A DNA stretch of 64,000 nucleotides from Litsea cubeba (Eukaryota > Streptophyta > Magnoliopsida > Laurales > Lauraceae), in contig CM022949.1 in assembly GCA_012931725.1 (NCBI GenBank), positions 59,024,239-59,088,238 on the forward strand, read 5' to 3'. Of the stretch, positions 22,293 to 32,232 are shown in pieces (position 1 is the stretch's first letter; each line of letters starts with the position of its first letter). A model generated the notes under the pieces. It saw nothing but the letters and a program-made list of their open reading frames with translations. It ran no database searches and was not told where the DNA came from. Both the position numbers and the translations under genes were made by a program.

Positions 22293-23146
22293 TGTAAGCG
22301 CAAAAAATATAGCTCACAAGATTAGGGGGTGCCTGATAGGACTTATCCAAATATTTGATGGAAATTAGCTGCTAAGATCCTGAAAGGGGAGAAACAAACG
22401 TCAGAGGACCCTGGTTGTGGGCAGCGCAGGGCTCTCCGATGCCTAAGTTAGCACAAAGGTTGAAGGAGAAGAGAGACAGAGTGACGGCTCAAGAGGGGAT
22501 GTGTATGCCTCCCTTGGTCTTGGAATGCCCTCATATTTATAGATGATTTTACCTGATATCTTGGAGTGGGCCCATAGATTTGATAGGGATGATCTCGTTA
22601 GCCCACAAAATAATAAATGAGGGTCCATCGTAGCCCACAATGCATTTATTGCCAGTCCGTTCAGCTCATATTGCATTAAATGCATGTCATGTTGGGCCTG
22701 ATCATGTCCCAAGTCATTGGCGGTTGAGGTCCCATCGGATCCATCCTCGGGCTCTGCTCTGATTTGGCTATAGCCGCTGGATGCCGCCTTGTCAGCGATC
22801 TGGTGAAGATTGTGGACGGCTGGGATGGCCCATCTGTCTCATTCGCCCGTGCTCGTACTCAGCCACGTGTCTGATGACGTAGCAGAAGTAGAGAGGCGAC
22901 CACGGTATTTATCTCAACTGGCAACCTGACTTCCTTGACCGGGGTCGAGTGGATAGCCGAGGTCAGCTTGCGTAGCCGAGGTCAGCATGCGTGGTCGAGG
23001 TCAGAGCATAGCCAAGGTAAGTCTGGTCTCGGCCAAGGTTCTGACCCTATTGCTGAGGTGTGTTTGGACGGCATGTGGGCGCGCTTAGCTGGCATCTTAT
23101 CGCCGAAGTTAACGTAACCCTGGTACCTTAAAAATCACCCCACACA
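22293..23146 (-). mobile_element. Solo LTR of an element B/C-related gypsy family, TSD CTAAG
   Basis: The minus strand starts TGTGTGGGGTGATTTTTAAG and ends CGCTTACA. It is flanked by identical 5-bp CTAAG copies (22288-22292 and 23147-23151). It contains TATAAATA on the minus strand (22541-22534) and the block 'ctctccgatgcctaagttag', shared with LTR B at ~20090. The internal region was lost by LTR-LTR recombination. Confidence 0.85.
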
Positions 23147-23151
23147 CTAAG

Positions 23152-24379
23152 CTTCCCCTTCCTTCCAGGTTTCATAATATGTGGTTCAGAGAAGACGATT
23201 GTGAAGATTTGATTAAACATCAATGGCGAAAGACTACTGGAGTGAATGAAAATACTATAAATAATACTCTAACTGTTCTAAGTAAAGAGTTGGTTAAGTG
23301 GAATAGAGAGAAAATAGAAAAGGTCGAAGAGGTTGTTAAAATAAATAGACTCGCTTTAGGCCATTAGATCAGAAAATCCAATTGAAAACTTTATAGCTAA
23401 AGAAATGGAACTTAGTAACAAATTAGAAGAATATTTAAATAAGGAAGAAGATATGAGGAGACAAAGATCTAGGGAATTCTGGCCTAGAGAAAGAGATAAA
23501 AATACTAAATATTTCCACTCTAGTACCATTAATAGGAGGGCATTTAACAAAATTAGTAAAATCGAAATTAGTGAAGGGAAGTGGCTTAGTAATAGGGAGG
23601 AAATAGGATTTAGGTTTTGCAACCATCTCAAACACATCATGACTTCAATGGGGCCTAGGAATTTGGAAATAGTTAAAGAAGTTATTGGCCGAAAGATCTC
23701 CCATGAAGAGAATTCTAAGCTAATCGCCGTTCCTACAGAGTAAGAAATTAAAGAATTCTTTTGTCAAACTAGGCCCCGTAAAATATCCTGGACTTGATGT
23801 TATCCTACAAAATCCTACTAACATATGTGGGAGACGGTTGGAGATGATATTGTAAAAACTCTTCAAAAAATTTTTAAATGCAATTTCTCCCCGAGCAATA
23901 TTAATAAAACCTACATTGTTATTAATCCTAAGAAAAATCAAGCTACTAATGTAAATGATTTTAGACCTATAAGTCTATGCAATGTTGTCTATATAATTAT
24001 CTCAAAGGTTGTTCCTAATAGGCTCAAGAGTGTTCTTGCTAATGTTATAGGCCCGATCCAAAGTGCCTTTCTTGAAAGGGAGATTGTGCCTTTCTTGAAA
24101 GGGAGATTGATTATTGATAATTATATTATAGCCCATGAGGTTATCCATTCTAAGACTAAAAAGAAAAGCAAAACTATGAGACTTAAACTTGACATGGCCA
24201 AAGCTTATGATCGCATGGAGTGGAATTTCTTAGATGAGTGCGTTTTTTTATTTTTTTATTTTTTTTTATTTTTAAGTAATCAAGGAGTTCTTTTCATCTG
24301 TTTCCTTCTCTATCTTGTTAAATGGATCCCTTTCTAAAATTTCTACCAGTCAAGAGGTCTTCGACAAGGTGACCCGCTT
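23152..24379 (+). pseudogene. LINE, part 2: linker and reverse transcriptase N-terminal half
   Basis: Resumes with 'FHNMWFREDDCEDLIKHQWR' and the helical linker 'ELVKWNREKIEKVEEVVKIN', then 'REFWPRERDKNTKYFHSSTI' and 'RRAFNKISKI'. RT follows: 'NPKKNQATNVNDFRPISLCN', 'IISKVVPNRLKSVLANVIGP', 'QSAFLE', then 'RLKLDMAKAYDRMEWNFLDE' with the first catalytic aspartate. A 21-bp tandem duplication repeats 'IVPFLKGR'-type text near 24075-24105. Stops and frame changes occur at 23365, 23742 and 24240. It ends at 'GLRQGDPL' (24347-24379), where a DNA transposon enters. Confidence 0.8.
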
Positions 24380-24655
24380 AAGGGGCGGACCCACATTATG
24401 TCCATTGGGGGCAATGGACCCCGTTGGAATTTGAAAATTCCACAGATTGTCAATGAGCCAACGGCCCATGCCCCCGATGCTCTGCTATGAAACGCGTGCC
24501 CCCTTCTATTTCCAAACCGACAAACCCTTCCCCTTCCTTAAACCCTCCAAAAGCCCCCTTCCTCTCCTTCAATCTCTTGGTCTATTGCTGCTACAAAGGA
24601 GCAAAGAGAGCCCTCAAATATCTTGGTCTACTGCTGCTACAAAGGAGAAAGGAGG
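24380..24655 (+). mobile_element. Left part of a DNA transposon with hAT-like ends
   Basis: Starts 'aaggggcggacccaca', immediately after the LINE text ...GACCCGCTT. The right part is at 38090-38745, ending '...ctaggtccgc'. GGGGCGGACC and GGTCCGC are inverted ends. Both LINE junctions carry CCGCTT (24374-24379 and 38746-38751), which joins into the LINE motif GDPLSPYLYIF when the block is removed. Ends of this form are common in plant hAT elements, but the family is inferred. A 30-40 bp direct repeat ('tcttggtcta(t/c)tgctgctacaaagga') lies at 24580-24645. Confidence 0.5.
24651..24655. repeat. Putative target-site duplication of element C (left)
   Basis: GGAGG. The matching GGAGG directly follows the 3' LTR of C at 38085-38089. 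On the left, the SINE cluster lies between this copy and the LTR. Confidence 0.6.
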
Positions 24656-24909
24656 TGTAGGAGGGTATCCGAGCTGAGCGGGGCAACCCCAGGAGCACCC
24701 AGCTGGACCCTCTACAGGGGATAGGCGGAGCCCAGGGCCCCGCGCCTATTGTATACACTCGGGCTGTAACCTCTTGGCTGTAACCCTTGTGCGTTTGTCC
24801 CAGGGTGGATTCGGAAATCATGCACCCCAGGGGCCTCCCCAGGTTTCGAACCCGAGACCTCCTGTATAAAGGATAATCTGGGTGAGTTCTGGTACCACTT
24901 GAGCTACTA
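24656..24909 (-). mobile_element. SINE copy 1 (tRNA-derived)
   Basis: The minus strand reads TAGCTCAAGTGGTACCAGA (A-box-like), then GGGTTCGAAACC (B-box-like), then a ~170-bp tRNA-unrelated body ending CGGATACCCTCCTAC. It is an almost perfect inverted copy of SINE copy 2. Confidence 0.7.
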
Positions 24910-24942
24910 GCTCAAGTGGTACCAGAACTCACCCAGATTATC

Positions 24943-25196
24943 AGCTCAAGTGGTACCAGAACTCACCCAGATTATCCTTTATACAGGAGGTCTCGGGTTC
25001 GAAACCTGGGGAGGCCCCTGGGGTGCATGATTTCCGAATCCACCCTGGGACAAACGCACAAGGGTTACAGCCAAGAGGTTACAGCCCGAGTGTATACAAT
25101 AGGCGCGGGGCCCTGGGCTCCGCCTATCCCCTGTAGAGGGTCCAGCTGGGTGCTCCTGGGGTTGCCCCGCTCAGCTCGGATACCCTCCTACAAAAA
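24943..25196 (+). mobile_element. SINE copy 2 (tRNA-derived), head-to-head with copy 1
   Basis: AGCTCAAGTGGTACC (A box) and GGTTCGAAACC (24996-25006, B box) give a pol III type internal promoter. The body ends CGGATACCCTCCTAC plus AAAAA. Its first 34 bp are repeated just upstream (24909-24942), forming the loop between the two inverted copies. Confidence 0.7.
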
Positions 25197-25375
25197 GGCC
25201 GGGCCCGCGCCTATTGTATACACTCGGGCTGTAACCTCTTGGCTGTAACCCTTGTGCGTTTGTCCCAGGGTGGATTCGGAAATCATGCACCCCAGGGGCC
25301 TCCCCAGGTTTCGAACCCGAGACCTCCTGTATAAAGGATAATCTGGGTGAGTTCTGGTACCACTTGAGCTACTAT
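25197..25375 (-). mobile_element. SINE copy 3, truncated at its 3' end
   Basis: Same sequence as copy 1 from CGCGCCTATTG to GAGCTACTA, but lacking the ~60-bp 3' end. It directly abuts the first base of the 5' LTR of element C. Confidence 0.7.
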
Positions 25376-26320
25376 TGTGTGGGGAGATTTCCAGAACCAC
25401 AGGATTAAGTTAATCGCAGCCATCAGATGAGGTTAAGCATTCTCACGTGCCATCCTCGTGCCATCCACGTGGCACCAAGCTCACCCCGGCTACCAGGACA
25501 GGAGGCCCGGCCGAAGTCAGGCAGCTCCGGGCCCTTAGCGCCGAACTGGCCCACCTCGGGCGTCATCTCGGCAAGGAGCTCCACCTCGGCTGAGCCACCC
25601 CGGGTACCATCTCGGCAGAAAGCTCCACCTCGGCTGAAGAAGCCGGGACAGAAGCCGAAGCAAGAGAGAACCTTCACATGCGCCCCTCATCCCCCACGTC
25701 GTCAGGCACGTGGAGGGATAGGGGCACGAGCTAGTGGGACAGACGCGACATCCAGCCGCCCACAATCTTCGCCAGATCCCTGACAGAACGGCATCCAGCG
25801 GCTGAGGCCACATCAGGGCAGGGCCCGAGGGCAGATCCGCTGGTACCCCTACCGCCAAAGGCGCCCAACAGGATCTGGCCCAACAAGATGTGCATTAAAT
25901 GCGATGTGGGCTGACTCGACGGGCATTTAATGCAAAGTGGGCTGGATTGGACCTCAATTAATGCAATGTGGGCTGATCGTGACTTCCCAATCAAATCATG
26001 GGACCCACACCACAATATCTCCCAAAGATACGTTCCACACTCTATAAATAGAGGTTCAAGCCACCATCCAAGGTACGCCATTTTTTCACACACAGAGCCC
26101 TTACTCTGTCTCTCTTCTTCCTCTCCTTCCATTGTTCTAGTTCCCATACTGACTTTGGCATCGGAGAGCCTTGCGCCGCCCAGGCCAGGGTCCTCTGACC
26201 GTTTGCTATTCCCTTTCAGGCTTCCGGACGGCACCCAGTCATTCCCAGTCACCATCATCTTCTCGGATAAGTCCTATAAGGCTCCCTCCTTATTGTGGGT
26301 CATTATTTTCTGCACCTACA
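25376..26320 (+). repeat. 5' LTR of element C
   Basis: Starts TGTGTGGGG and ends CACCTACA; 945 bp, the same length as the 3' LTR. TATAAATA lies at 26043-26050. 'Cacctcggc'-type motifs recur in its first third. Confidence 0.95.
26043..26050 (+). promoter_or_regulatory. TATA box of the 5' LTR of C
   Basis: TATAAATA in 'cactctataaatagaggttc'. Transcription of gag-pol would start about 30 bp downstream. The 3' LTR has the same box at 37807-37814. Confidence 0.7.
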
Positions 26321-26322
26321 AT

Positions 26323-26340
26323 TGGCGCCGTCTGTGGGGA
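26323..26340 (+). other. Primer-binding site of element C
   Basis: TGGCGCCGTCTGTGGGGA, two bases after the LTR, identical to element B. Confidence 0.9.
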
Positions 26341-26400
26341 AGTAATATCCCAACCTCTCAAAACCTTCCCAACCTTCTTAACCTCAACCTTTCAGAAGCC

Positions 26401-29400
26401 ATGCCTCCGAAAGCTAAGAAGGGCGTAGAATCGTCGAGAGCAGCGCTCGAGCTGCCACCACCGCCAACGGACGTCCCTCCTCAAGGACGCTCCCGTACGG
26501 TCCAAGGCACATCCGCAGGCGAGGGCCGCCTGGGCTCCCAACTCTTTGTCGAGATCCCCTTCCAAGAGGGAGTCGAGGCCTCGCTCTCAGCGGACGAAGT
26601 CGCGCCACCCAGACGCGATGAGCGTCAGCATAAGCGTCCCCGGAAGGACAAAGCCGTGGCCGTAGGAGAAACGCGCCACGCTCAACCCCCTGGAGAGGTT
26701 CCCGAAGCTGCCCTCCTCCAGAAGCAACTCCAGAAGCAAGAACGGATGATTCGCGAGCTCCAGCAGCAGCTGAGGGCAGTGCAAACTGCCTCCTTGAGGC
26801 AGGTCTCTGAGCCTCAAGGGAAAAAGAAGGACGCTCCCAGAAGGGCAGCCCAGCCTCCCCGCGAGGATCTCAGAAATCATCTGGACCAGAAACGGAGCCA
26901 GATCCGTGACGAAGGCTCGAGCAACAGCCGAAGTCACCACAGCCGCGACGGCCGAACTCATAGCCGTCGTAGCCCGAGCCATCCCAAGCGGAAGCCCAGA
27001 GCTCAGACTCCAGAGAAGGACGATGAGCAAGAGCGATTCGACAAACGTGTCAGATTGGCTCTCCAGCACAACTTGGACATGCGGGACCAGAAGCAGATCT
27101 GTGGTCACACTGATCTCGGGGGCTCGCCCTTTACAAAAGAGATCGAGCACACCCCCTTGCCCAAGAAGTTCTCCGTCCCGCGGTTCGCCCCATATGACGG
27201 ACTGTCCGACCCATCTGCACACCTCCGACACTTCTCCCAGAAGATGTCCATCTGGGGAAACGAGGGTCACCTAAACTGCAAAATCTTCTCCTCCAGTTTG
27301 GGTGACCTCCCCCTGAAGTGGTTCTGCTCTCTCCCGGAGCAGTCGGTTTCCAGTTGGAAGGAGCTCCAGCTCTCCTTCCTGAAGAAGTTCCAAGCCTACA
27401 CCGTCGTCCCCAAGAAGGAAGGGGACCTCATCGCCCTGAGAATGAAGCAGGGCGAAACCCTCGCCAAGTTCACCCAGCGATTCTGGGCGATCTACAGCCA
27501 GATCGAAGGTGCGAGGGAAGGGATAGCCATCTACGCCTTCCAGCATGCCCTGATCCCCGGCATCGACTTGCGAAAGGACTTGGCCGGGGACACGCCAGAG
27601 TCCATGCCAGAGTTGATGTCCCGGGTGAAACGCTTCATCGCCCGGGAGGAAGACGAGATCCGGGCCAGGGATCAGGGCGGGCATCCGGAGCCCGAACAGA
27701 AGAATGACCAACCTCGACAGAGAGGCGGGAGGCCCTCCCAGAAACAGGAGCCCAAGCGGGCCTTGGTCTCCAGTTCGGCGAAGCCTTCGTCGTCCAGGTC
27801 TGGGGGCAATTGGAAGCCCAGACCTCCCTCCAGCGCCAGTCAGAGCGTCAACGTCGTCTTCAAGAAGCCGATCTACCGCATCCTGGCCAAGATCAAATCC
27901 AAGCCGTTCTTCAAGTATCCTCCGCCCATGAAGAATGAACCCACCGAAGGCCCCCGAAGCAAGCTCTACTGCTCCTTCCATAAGGGCAACGGGCACAGGA
28001 CCGAAGAATGCAGGACTTTGCAGGGGTATCTGGAGAAGCTGGCCGAAGAGGGCCACATCCCAGAGTTTATCAAGGCAGGTGATGCCGGCGGCAACGAGGG
28101 CCGAATTCACCAGAGCACGGCCCAGGCTCCAGACAGCGAGGACTCAGAGAAGATCATCAACGTGATCCATCTGGCGTCCTCAGCTCCCACTTCCTCGTCC
28201 CGGGAAAGCTCCCAGACCCGTGCCGAAGCCAGGCGGGCTTCGCACGGGAAAGAAATAATGAAAGCCGAACTCGCTCCGGCATCCAAGAGAGCCCGCCGCG
28301 ACCGACCCGCCATCTCGTTCTCGGATCAAGATCTAGAGGGAATCCAGGTCCCTCACAACGACCCCCTGCTCCTCACCATGAAGCTGAGAGACTTCACCGT
28401 GAAGAGGATCCTCGTCGACTCCGGCAGCTCTTCCGAGGTCCTCTACTACGACTGCTTCAAAAGGATGAAACTCTCCGAAGCAGACCTCACGGAGGTCCGA
28501 GCACCCTTGCTAGGGTTATCCGCCACGCCAGTCTATCCCAAGGGTCGGATCACCTTGGAAACCCAAGTTGGTGGAGCATCCGTGCTGGCCGACTTCCTGG
28601 TTGTGGACGCCCCTTCTCCCTATAATGTCACTCTGGGCAGAACGTGGCTCCACAAGCTAGAGGCAGTTCCTTCTTCCCTCCACCAAAAGCTGAAGTTCGT
28701 CCTTGAGAACATAGAGGGCAAGATGGAAGTCATCACAGTGAAGGGAGACCAGCAGCAGGCCAGGCAATGCATGCTGGCCGCAGTCCCCGCAGTGAAGGAG
28801 CCAGAGCGCGTCAACCTGGCCGAGTTCGAGAAGGGCCTCGATGAGATCGGCCGGGACCCTGAGAAGAAGAGCATCGAGGACCTGGCCGAGGTCAGGCTAG
28901 ACCCGGCAGACCCAGACAGGTTCTTCCTGATTGGCACCCAGCTGTCGGACGAAGAAAGGGCCGAACTCTCTCGGTTCTTGATGCAGAATGTGGACGTCTT
29001 CGCTTGGAGCCCAAGCGAAATGCCTGGGGTCGACCACGAGGTCATGTGCCACAAGCTCAATGTCGACCCCGACCACAAGCCGGTAATACAAAGGGCCCGA
29101 AGGACCGGGCTGCAGCAGACAGCTGCGGTCGTCGAGGAGATCGACAACCTGCTAAAAGCGGGAGCCATCCGGGAAGTCGAGTACCCGGTATGGCTGGCCA
29201 ACACGGTGGTGGTCAAGAAGAAAACTGGGAAGTGGAGGGTGTGCGTGGACTTCACCGACTTGAACAGGGCTTGCCCTAAGGACAGTTTTCCCCTCCCAAA
29301 GATTGACCAACTGATCGACGCCACCGCTGGTCACGACCGAATGAGCTTCCTTGACGCCTACCGAGGCTATCATCAGATCCCACTCTACGAGCCTGACGAG

Positions 29401-29859
29401 GAGAAAACATCGTTCATCACCCCCCGCGGCACTTACTGCTATAAGGTGATGCCCTTCGGGCTGAAGAACGCGGGGGCGACCTATCAGCGCCTCGCCACAA
29501 AAATGTTCCAGGCCCAGCTCGGCCGATCGGTAGAGGTGTACATCGACGACATGGTCGTCAAATCTGTGCGCTCCAGCGACCATCTGGCGGATCTCGGCCA
29601 AGTCTTCGGCATCCTTCGCACGTACAAGCTCAAGCTCAACGCTTCCAAGTGCGCCTTCGGCGTAGCCTCTGGCAAGTTCCTCGGCAGCTTGGTAACGCGG
29701 AGGGGGATAGAGGCCAATCCGGACCAGATCACTACCATCCAGGGCATCCAGAGTCCCTCTACCACAAAGGAAGTTCAGAGGCTCACAGGAATGGCCGCCG
29801 CACTCAATCGCTTCATCAGCCGGTCATCAGATAAGGCAGGCCTTTCTTTCAGCTTCTAA
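26401..29859 (+). CDS. gag-protease-RT polyprotein of element C
   Basis: The ATG at 26401 is chosen because it lies just past the primer site and matches the gag start of element B; the frame is open further upstream into the LTR. 1152 codons. Residues ~1-265 are a basic, proline/glutamine-rich arm with a short coiled coil. ~268-423 is the capsid-type gag domain (WGNEGHLNCKIFSSSLGDLP, FWAIYSQIEGAREGIAIYAF). ~523-536 is a knuckle variant C-x2-H-x4-H-x4-C. The protease LVDSGSSSEV has its catalytic D near 672. RT follows (WLANTVVVKKKTGKWRVCVD, LDAYRGYHQIPL, catalytic YIDD 1047-1050). It ends early at 29859, where a 1-bp deletion near 29838 shifts RNase H out of frame. The polyprotein would be cut by its own protease inside particles. 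Confidence 0.9.
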   Translation: MPPKAKKGVESSRAALELPPPPTDVPPQGRSRTVQGTSAGEGRLGSQLFVEIPFQEGVEASLSADEVAPPRRDERQHKRPRKDKAVAVGETRHAQPPGEVPEAALLQKQLQKQERMIRELQQQLRAVQTASLRQVSEPQGKKKDAPRRAAQPPREDLRNHLDQKRSQIRDEGSSNSRSHHSRDGRTHSRRSPSHPKRKPRAQTPEKDDEQERFDKRVRLALQHNLDMRDQKQICGHTDLGGSPFTKEIEHTPLPKKFSVPRFAPYDGLSDPSAHLRHFSQKMSIWGNEGHLNCKIFSSSLGDLPLKWFCSLPEQSVSSWKELQLSFLKKFQAYTVVPKKEGDLIALRMKQGETLAKFTQRFWAIYSQIEGAREGIAIYAFQHALIPGIDLRKDLAGDTPESMPELMSRVKRFIAREEDEIRARDQGGHPEPEQKNDQPRQRGGRPSQKQEPKRALVSSSAKPSSSRSGGNWKPRPPSSASQSVNVVFKKPIYRILAKIKSKPFFKYPPPMKNEPTEGPRSKLYCSFHKGNGHRTEECRTLQGYLEKLAEEGHIPEFIKAGDAGGNEGRIHQSTAQAPDSEDSEKIINVIHLASSAPTSSSRESSQTRAEARRASHGKEIMKAELAPASKRARRDRPAISFSDQDLEGIQVPHNDPLLLTMKLRDFTVKRILVDSGSSSEVLYYDCFKRMKLSEADLTEVRAPLLGLSATPVYPKGRITLETQVGGASVLADFLVVDAPSPYNVTLGRTWLHKLEAVPSSLHQKLKFVLENIEGKMEVITVKGDQQQARQCMLAAVPAVKEPERVNLAEFEKGLDEIGRDPEKKSIEDLAEVRLDPADPDRFFLIGTQLSDEERAELSRFLMQNVDVFAWSPSEMPGVDHEVMCHKLNVDPDHKPVIQRARRTGLQQTAAVVEEIDNLLKAGAIREVEYPVWLANTVVVKKKTGKWRVCVDFTDLNRACPKDSFPLPKIDQLIDATAGHDRMSFLDAYRGYHQIPLYEPDEEKTSFITPRGTYCYKVMPFGLKNAGATYQRLATKMFQAQLGRSVEVYIDDMVVKSVRSSDHLADLGQVFGILRTYKLKLNASKCAFGVASGKFLGSLVTRRGIEANPDQITTIQGIQSPSTTKEVQRLTGMAAALNRFISRSSDKAGLSFSF

Positions 29860-32149
29860 GAAAAAATCTGAAATTCCAGTGGACCCCCGAGTGCGACCAG
29901 GCATTGGCCGCACTCAAAACCTATTTAATGTCACCACCATTACTCTCCACCCCGACTTTGGGGGAGATTCTGTATTTGTACCTTGCGGTCTCGGATCACG
30001 CAGTGAGCTCCGTCCTCATCAGGGAGGACGAGGGAGTTCAAAAGCCGATCTATTACACGAGCAAGACCCTGCTCGATGCCGAGACCAGGTACCTCCTACT
30101 GGAGAAGCTTGCGTTGGCTCTCGTCACCGCCTCCCGCAAGCTCTCCATTATTTTCAATCCCACACCATTGTGGTGATCACGGAGCACCCACTCCGTTCAT
30201 TGTTCAAGAAAGCTGACTTTTCAGGGCGCATATCAAAGTGGGCAGTTGAACTGGGGCAGTATGACATACAGTACCGTCCCCGAACTGCGATCAAAGCCCA
30301 GATCCTGGCAGACTTCATTGTCGAATTCGCCTCCCCCAACCCGGCTCCGACCCAGCTCGGCACGGCACTGGGGGGCACAGGGCAAGAGCCAGTAGAAACA
30401 GAGGTCCAGCAGTCTCCCACCTCGGCATGGAAGATCTTTGTCGACGGGTCGTCCACCTCCAAGAGAGCTGGCGCCGGCATAGTTCTCCAATCGCCAGAGG
30501 GACTGGTCATAGAGCAGGCCTTCACCCTGGACTTCAAAGCGACTAACAATGAGGCAGAGTACGAAGCACTAATTGCAGGGTTGAACAGCGCCCAAGTCCT
30601 CGGAGCCCAGCACCTGGAGATCTTCAGTGACTCTCAACTGGTAACTAGCCAGCTCGCTGGAGACTACCAGGCCAGGGACGACAGGATGGCGGCCTACTTA
30701 GCCCTTGCGAAGAAACTGCTCTCTCATTTCCAGAAAGCCGAGGTCAGGCAAATATCCAGAGATACCAACACGCATGCAGATGCGCTTGCAAACCTGGCCT
30801 CCGCCGTCGAAGCAGGAAAGAAGAGGACCATCGAGGTCGGGTCAGTATCAAGGTCAAGTCTAGAACTCCATTCATCTCGGCTTGTCCTCTGTGCTGACCT
30901 CGGCCCCAGCTGGATGGATCCAATCGTCGCCTACTTGAAGGATGACCAGCTCCCCGAAGACAAGACTGAAGCCCACAAGATCAGGCTCAAGGCAGCTCGG
31001 TTCTGGCTCTCTCCAGAAGGCAAACTCTACAGGAAGTCCTTCACAGGTCCATACCTCCAATGCGTCCACCCGACCAAGGTGGACGACTTCCTGTATGAGA
31101 TCCACGAAGGAATCTGCGGCAGCCATATAGGAGGTCGGTCATTGGCCTACAGAGCAATCAGCCAGGGTTACTGGTGGCCCTACATGCAGAAGGACGCCCA
31201 GGTCTACGCCAGGAAATGCGAGAAATGCCAGAAGTTCTCCCACTCCCTCCATCAGCCAGCGCAGGATCTGAGTCCCCTCTCCAGCCCATGGCCCTTCGCT
31301 CAATGGGGCCTGGACATTGTGGGGCCTCTTCACCGAGCTCCAGGGAACAAGAGATGGCTGATAGTGGCTACGGACTACTTCACAAAATGGATAGAGGCTG
31401 AACCGTTGTCTTCAATCACGGACAGGGACTCCAGGAACTTCGTTTGGAAAAACACCCTTACGAGGTTCGGCATCCCCCGGACTCTGATTTCGGATAACGG
31501 GACTCAGTTCGACTCCAAGTCCTTCAAAGACTTCTGCCAAGAGCACGGCATCAGAAACCATTACTCCACCCCGGCATATCCACAGAGTAATGGCCAGGCA
31601 GAAATCTCTAACAGAGTGATCCTGGACGGCCTGAAGAAGCGACTGGACAAGGCAAAGGGCCGATGGATAGAAGAGCTTCCGAGCGTGCTGTGGGCATACA
31701 GAACAACTCCAAGGAGGTCCACCTCGGCAACACCTTTCTCTCTGGCCTACGGGATGGAGGCGATCATTCCCTTGGAAATCGGACTTCCTACCCTGAGGAC
31801 AGAGCTGGTCGACCAAGGCCGAAATGAGACGAACCTGGCAATGGAGCTGGAGCTGGCAGACGAGCGACGAGAAGCAGCAGCCCTGAGACTGACCGACTAT
31901 CAGCAGCGGTTAGCCAGGGCATACAATCAAAATGTCAAAGAAAGGAGGTTCACCGCGGGAGAGCTCGTTTTAAAGAAGACCCTGCCAGCTGACAAAGAAC
32001 CAAACGAGGGGAAGCTTGCCCCGAACTGGCATGACCCGTTCAGAGTAGTCTCACTGGCGGGAAAGTCGGCCTACAAGCTCGAAGACTTGGATGGCAAGCC
32101 GCTGCCGAGACCGTGGAATGCATCCCACTTGAAGAAATTTTATTTCTAA
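29838..32149 (+). pseudogene. RNase H, second RNase H and integrase of element C, frame-shifted
   Basis: After the first deletion the coding text continues in another frame to ~30150 (FFQLLRKNLKFQWTPECDQA, LYLAVSDHAVSSVLIRED: Ty3-type RNase H). A second 1-bp deletion at CTCTCCATT shifts it into the frame that stays open to 32149. That part holds the second, archaeal-like RNase H (VDGSS, NNEAEYEAL, FSDSQLV, THADALANLAS, i.e. its D, E, D, D), the integrase zinc motif (HEGICGSHIGG, CEKCQKF) and the catalytic triad: D at 31313 (LDIVGP), D at 31493 (SDNGTQF) and E at 31601 (GQAEISNR), the last two with the classic 35-residue spacing. It ends WNASHLKKFYF; no chromodomain. Confidence 0.9.
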
Positions 32150-32171
32150 AGATGTAATGAACCTCAGAATC

Positions 32172-32177
32172 AATAAA
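32172..32177 (+). terminator. Possible polyadenylation signal after pol of C
   Basis: AATAAA 23 bp after the pol stop. A genomic transcript must read past it to the 3' LTR, so its use is uncertain. Confidence 0.3.
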
Positions 32178-32232
32178 AGCAGCTTTTGCCTTGTCATCAA
32201 TCTGTCTCTCTCTGGTCGACTCCGGCAGCACA

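Noticed and set aside
24908..25010. Possible functional tRNA gene (A and B boxes)
   Set aside because: No cloverleaf acceptor or anticodon arm can be closed; it is the tRNA-like head of a SINE.
25423..26258. Open frames of 84-175 codons within the LTRs of C, repeated at 37187-38022
   Set aside because: Identical placement in both LTRs, spanning promoter and U5 sequence; no protein-like features.
25930..26400. Extending the gag-pol start of C upstream to 25930
   Set aside because: That would place the start in the LTR upstream of the TATA box and across the primer-binding site; the ATG at 26401 matches element B.
27271..29601. Long minus-strand open frames opposite gag-pol of element C (e.g. 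28110-27271, 29324-28620)
   Set aside because: They mirror GC-rich sense coding sequence, have no recognisable domains, and the sense strand has clear catalytic motifs.
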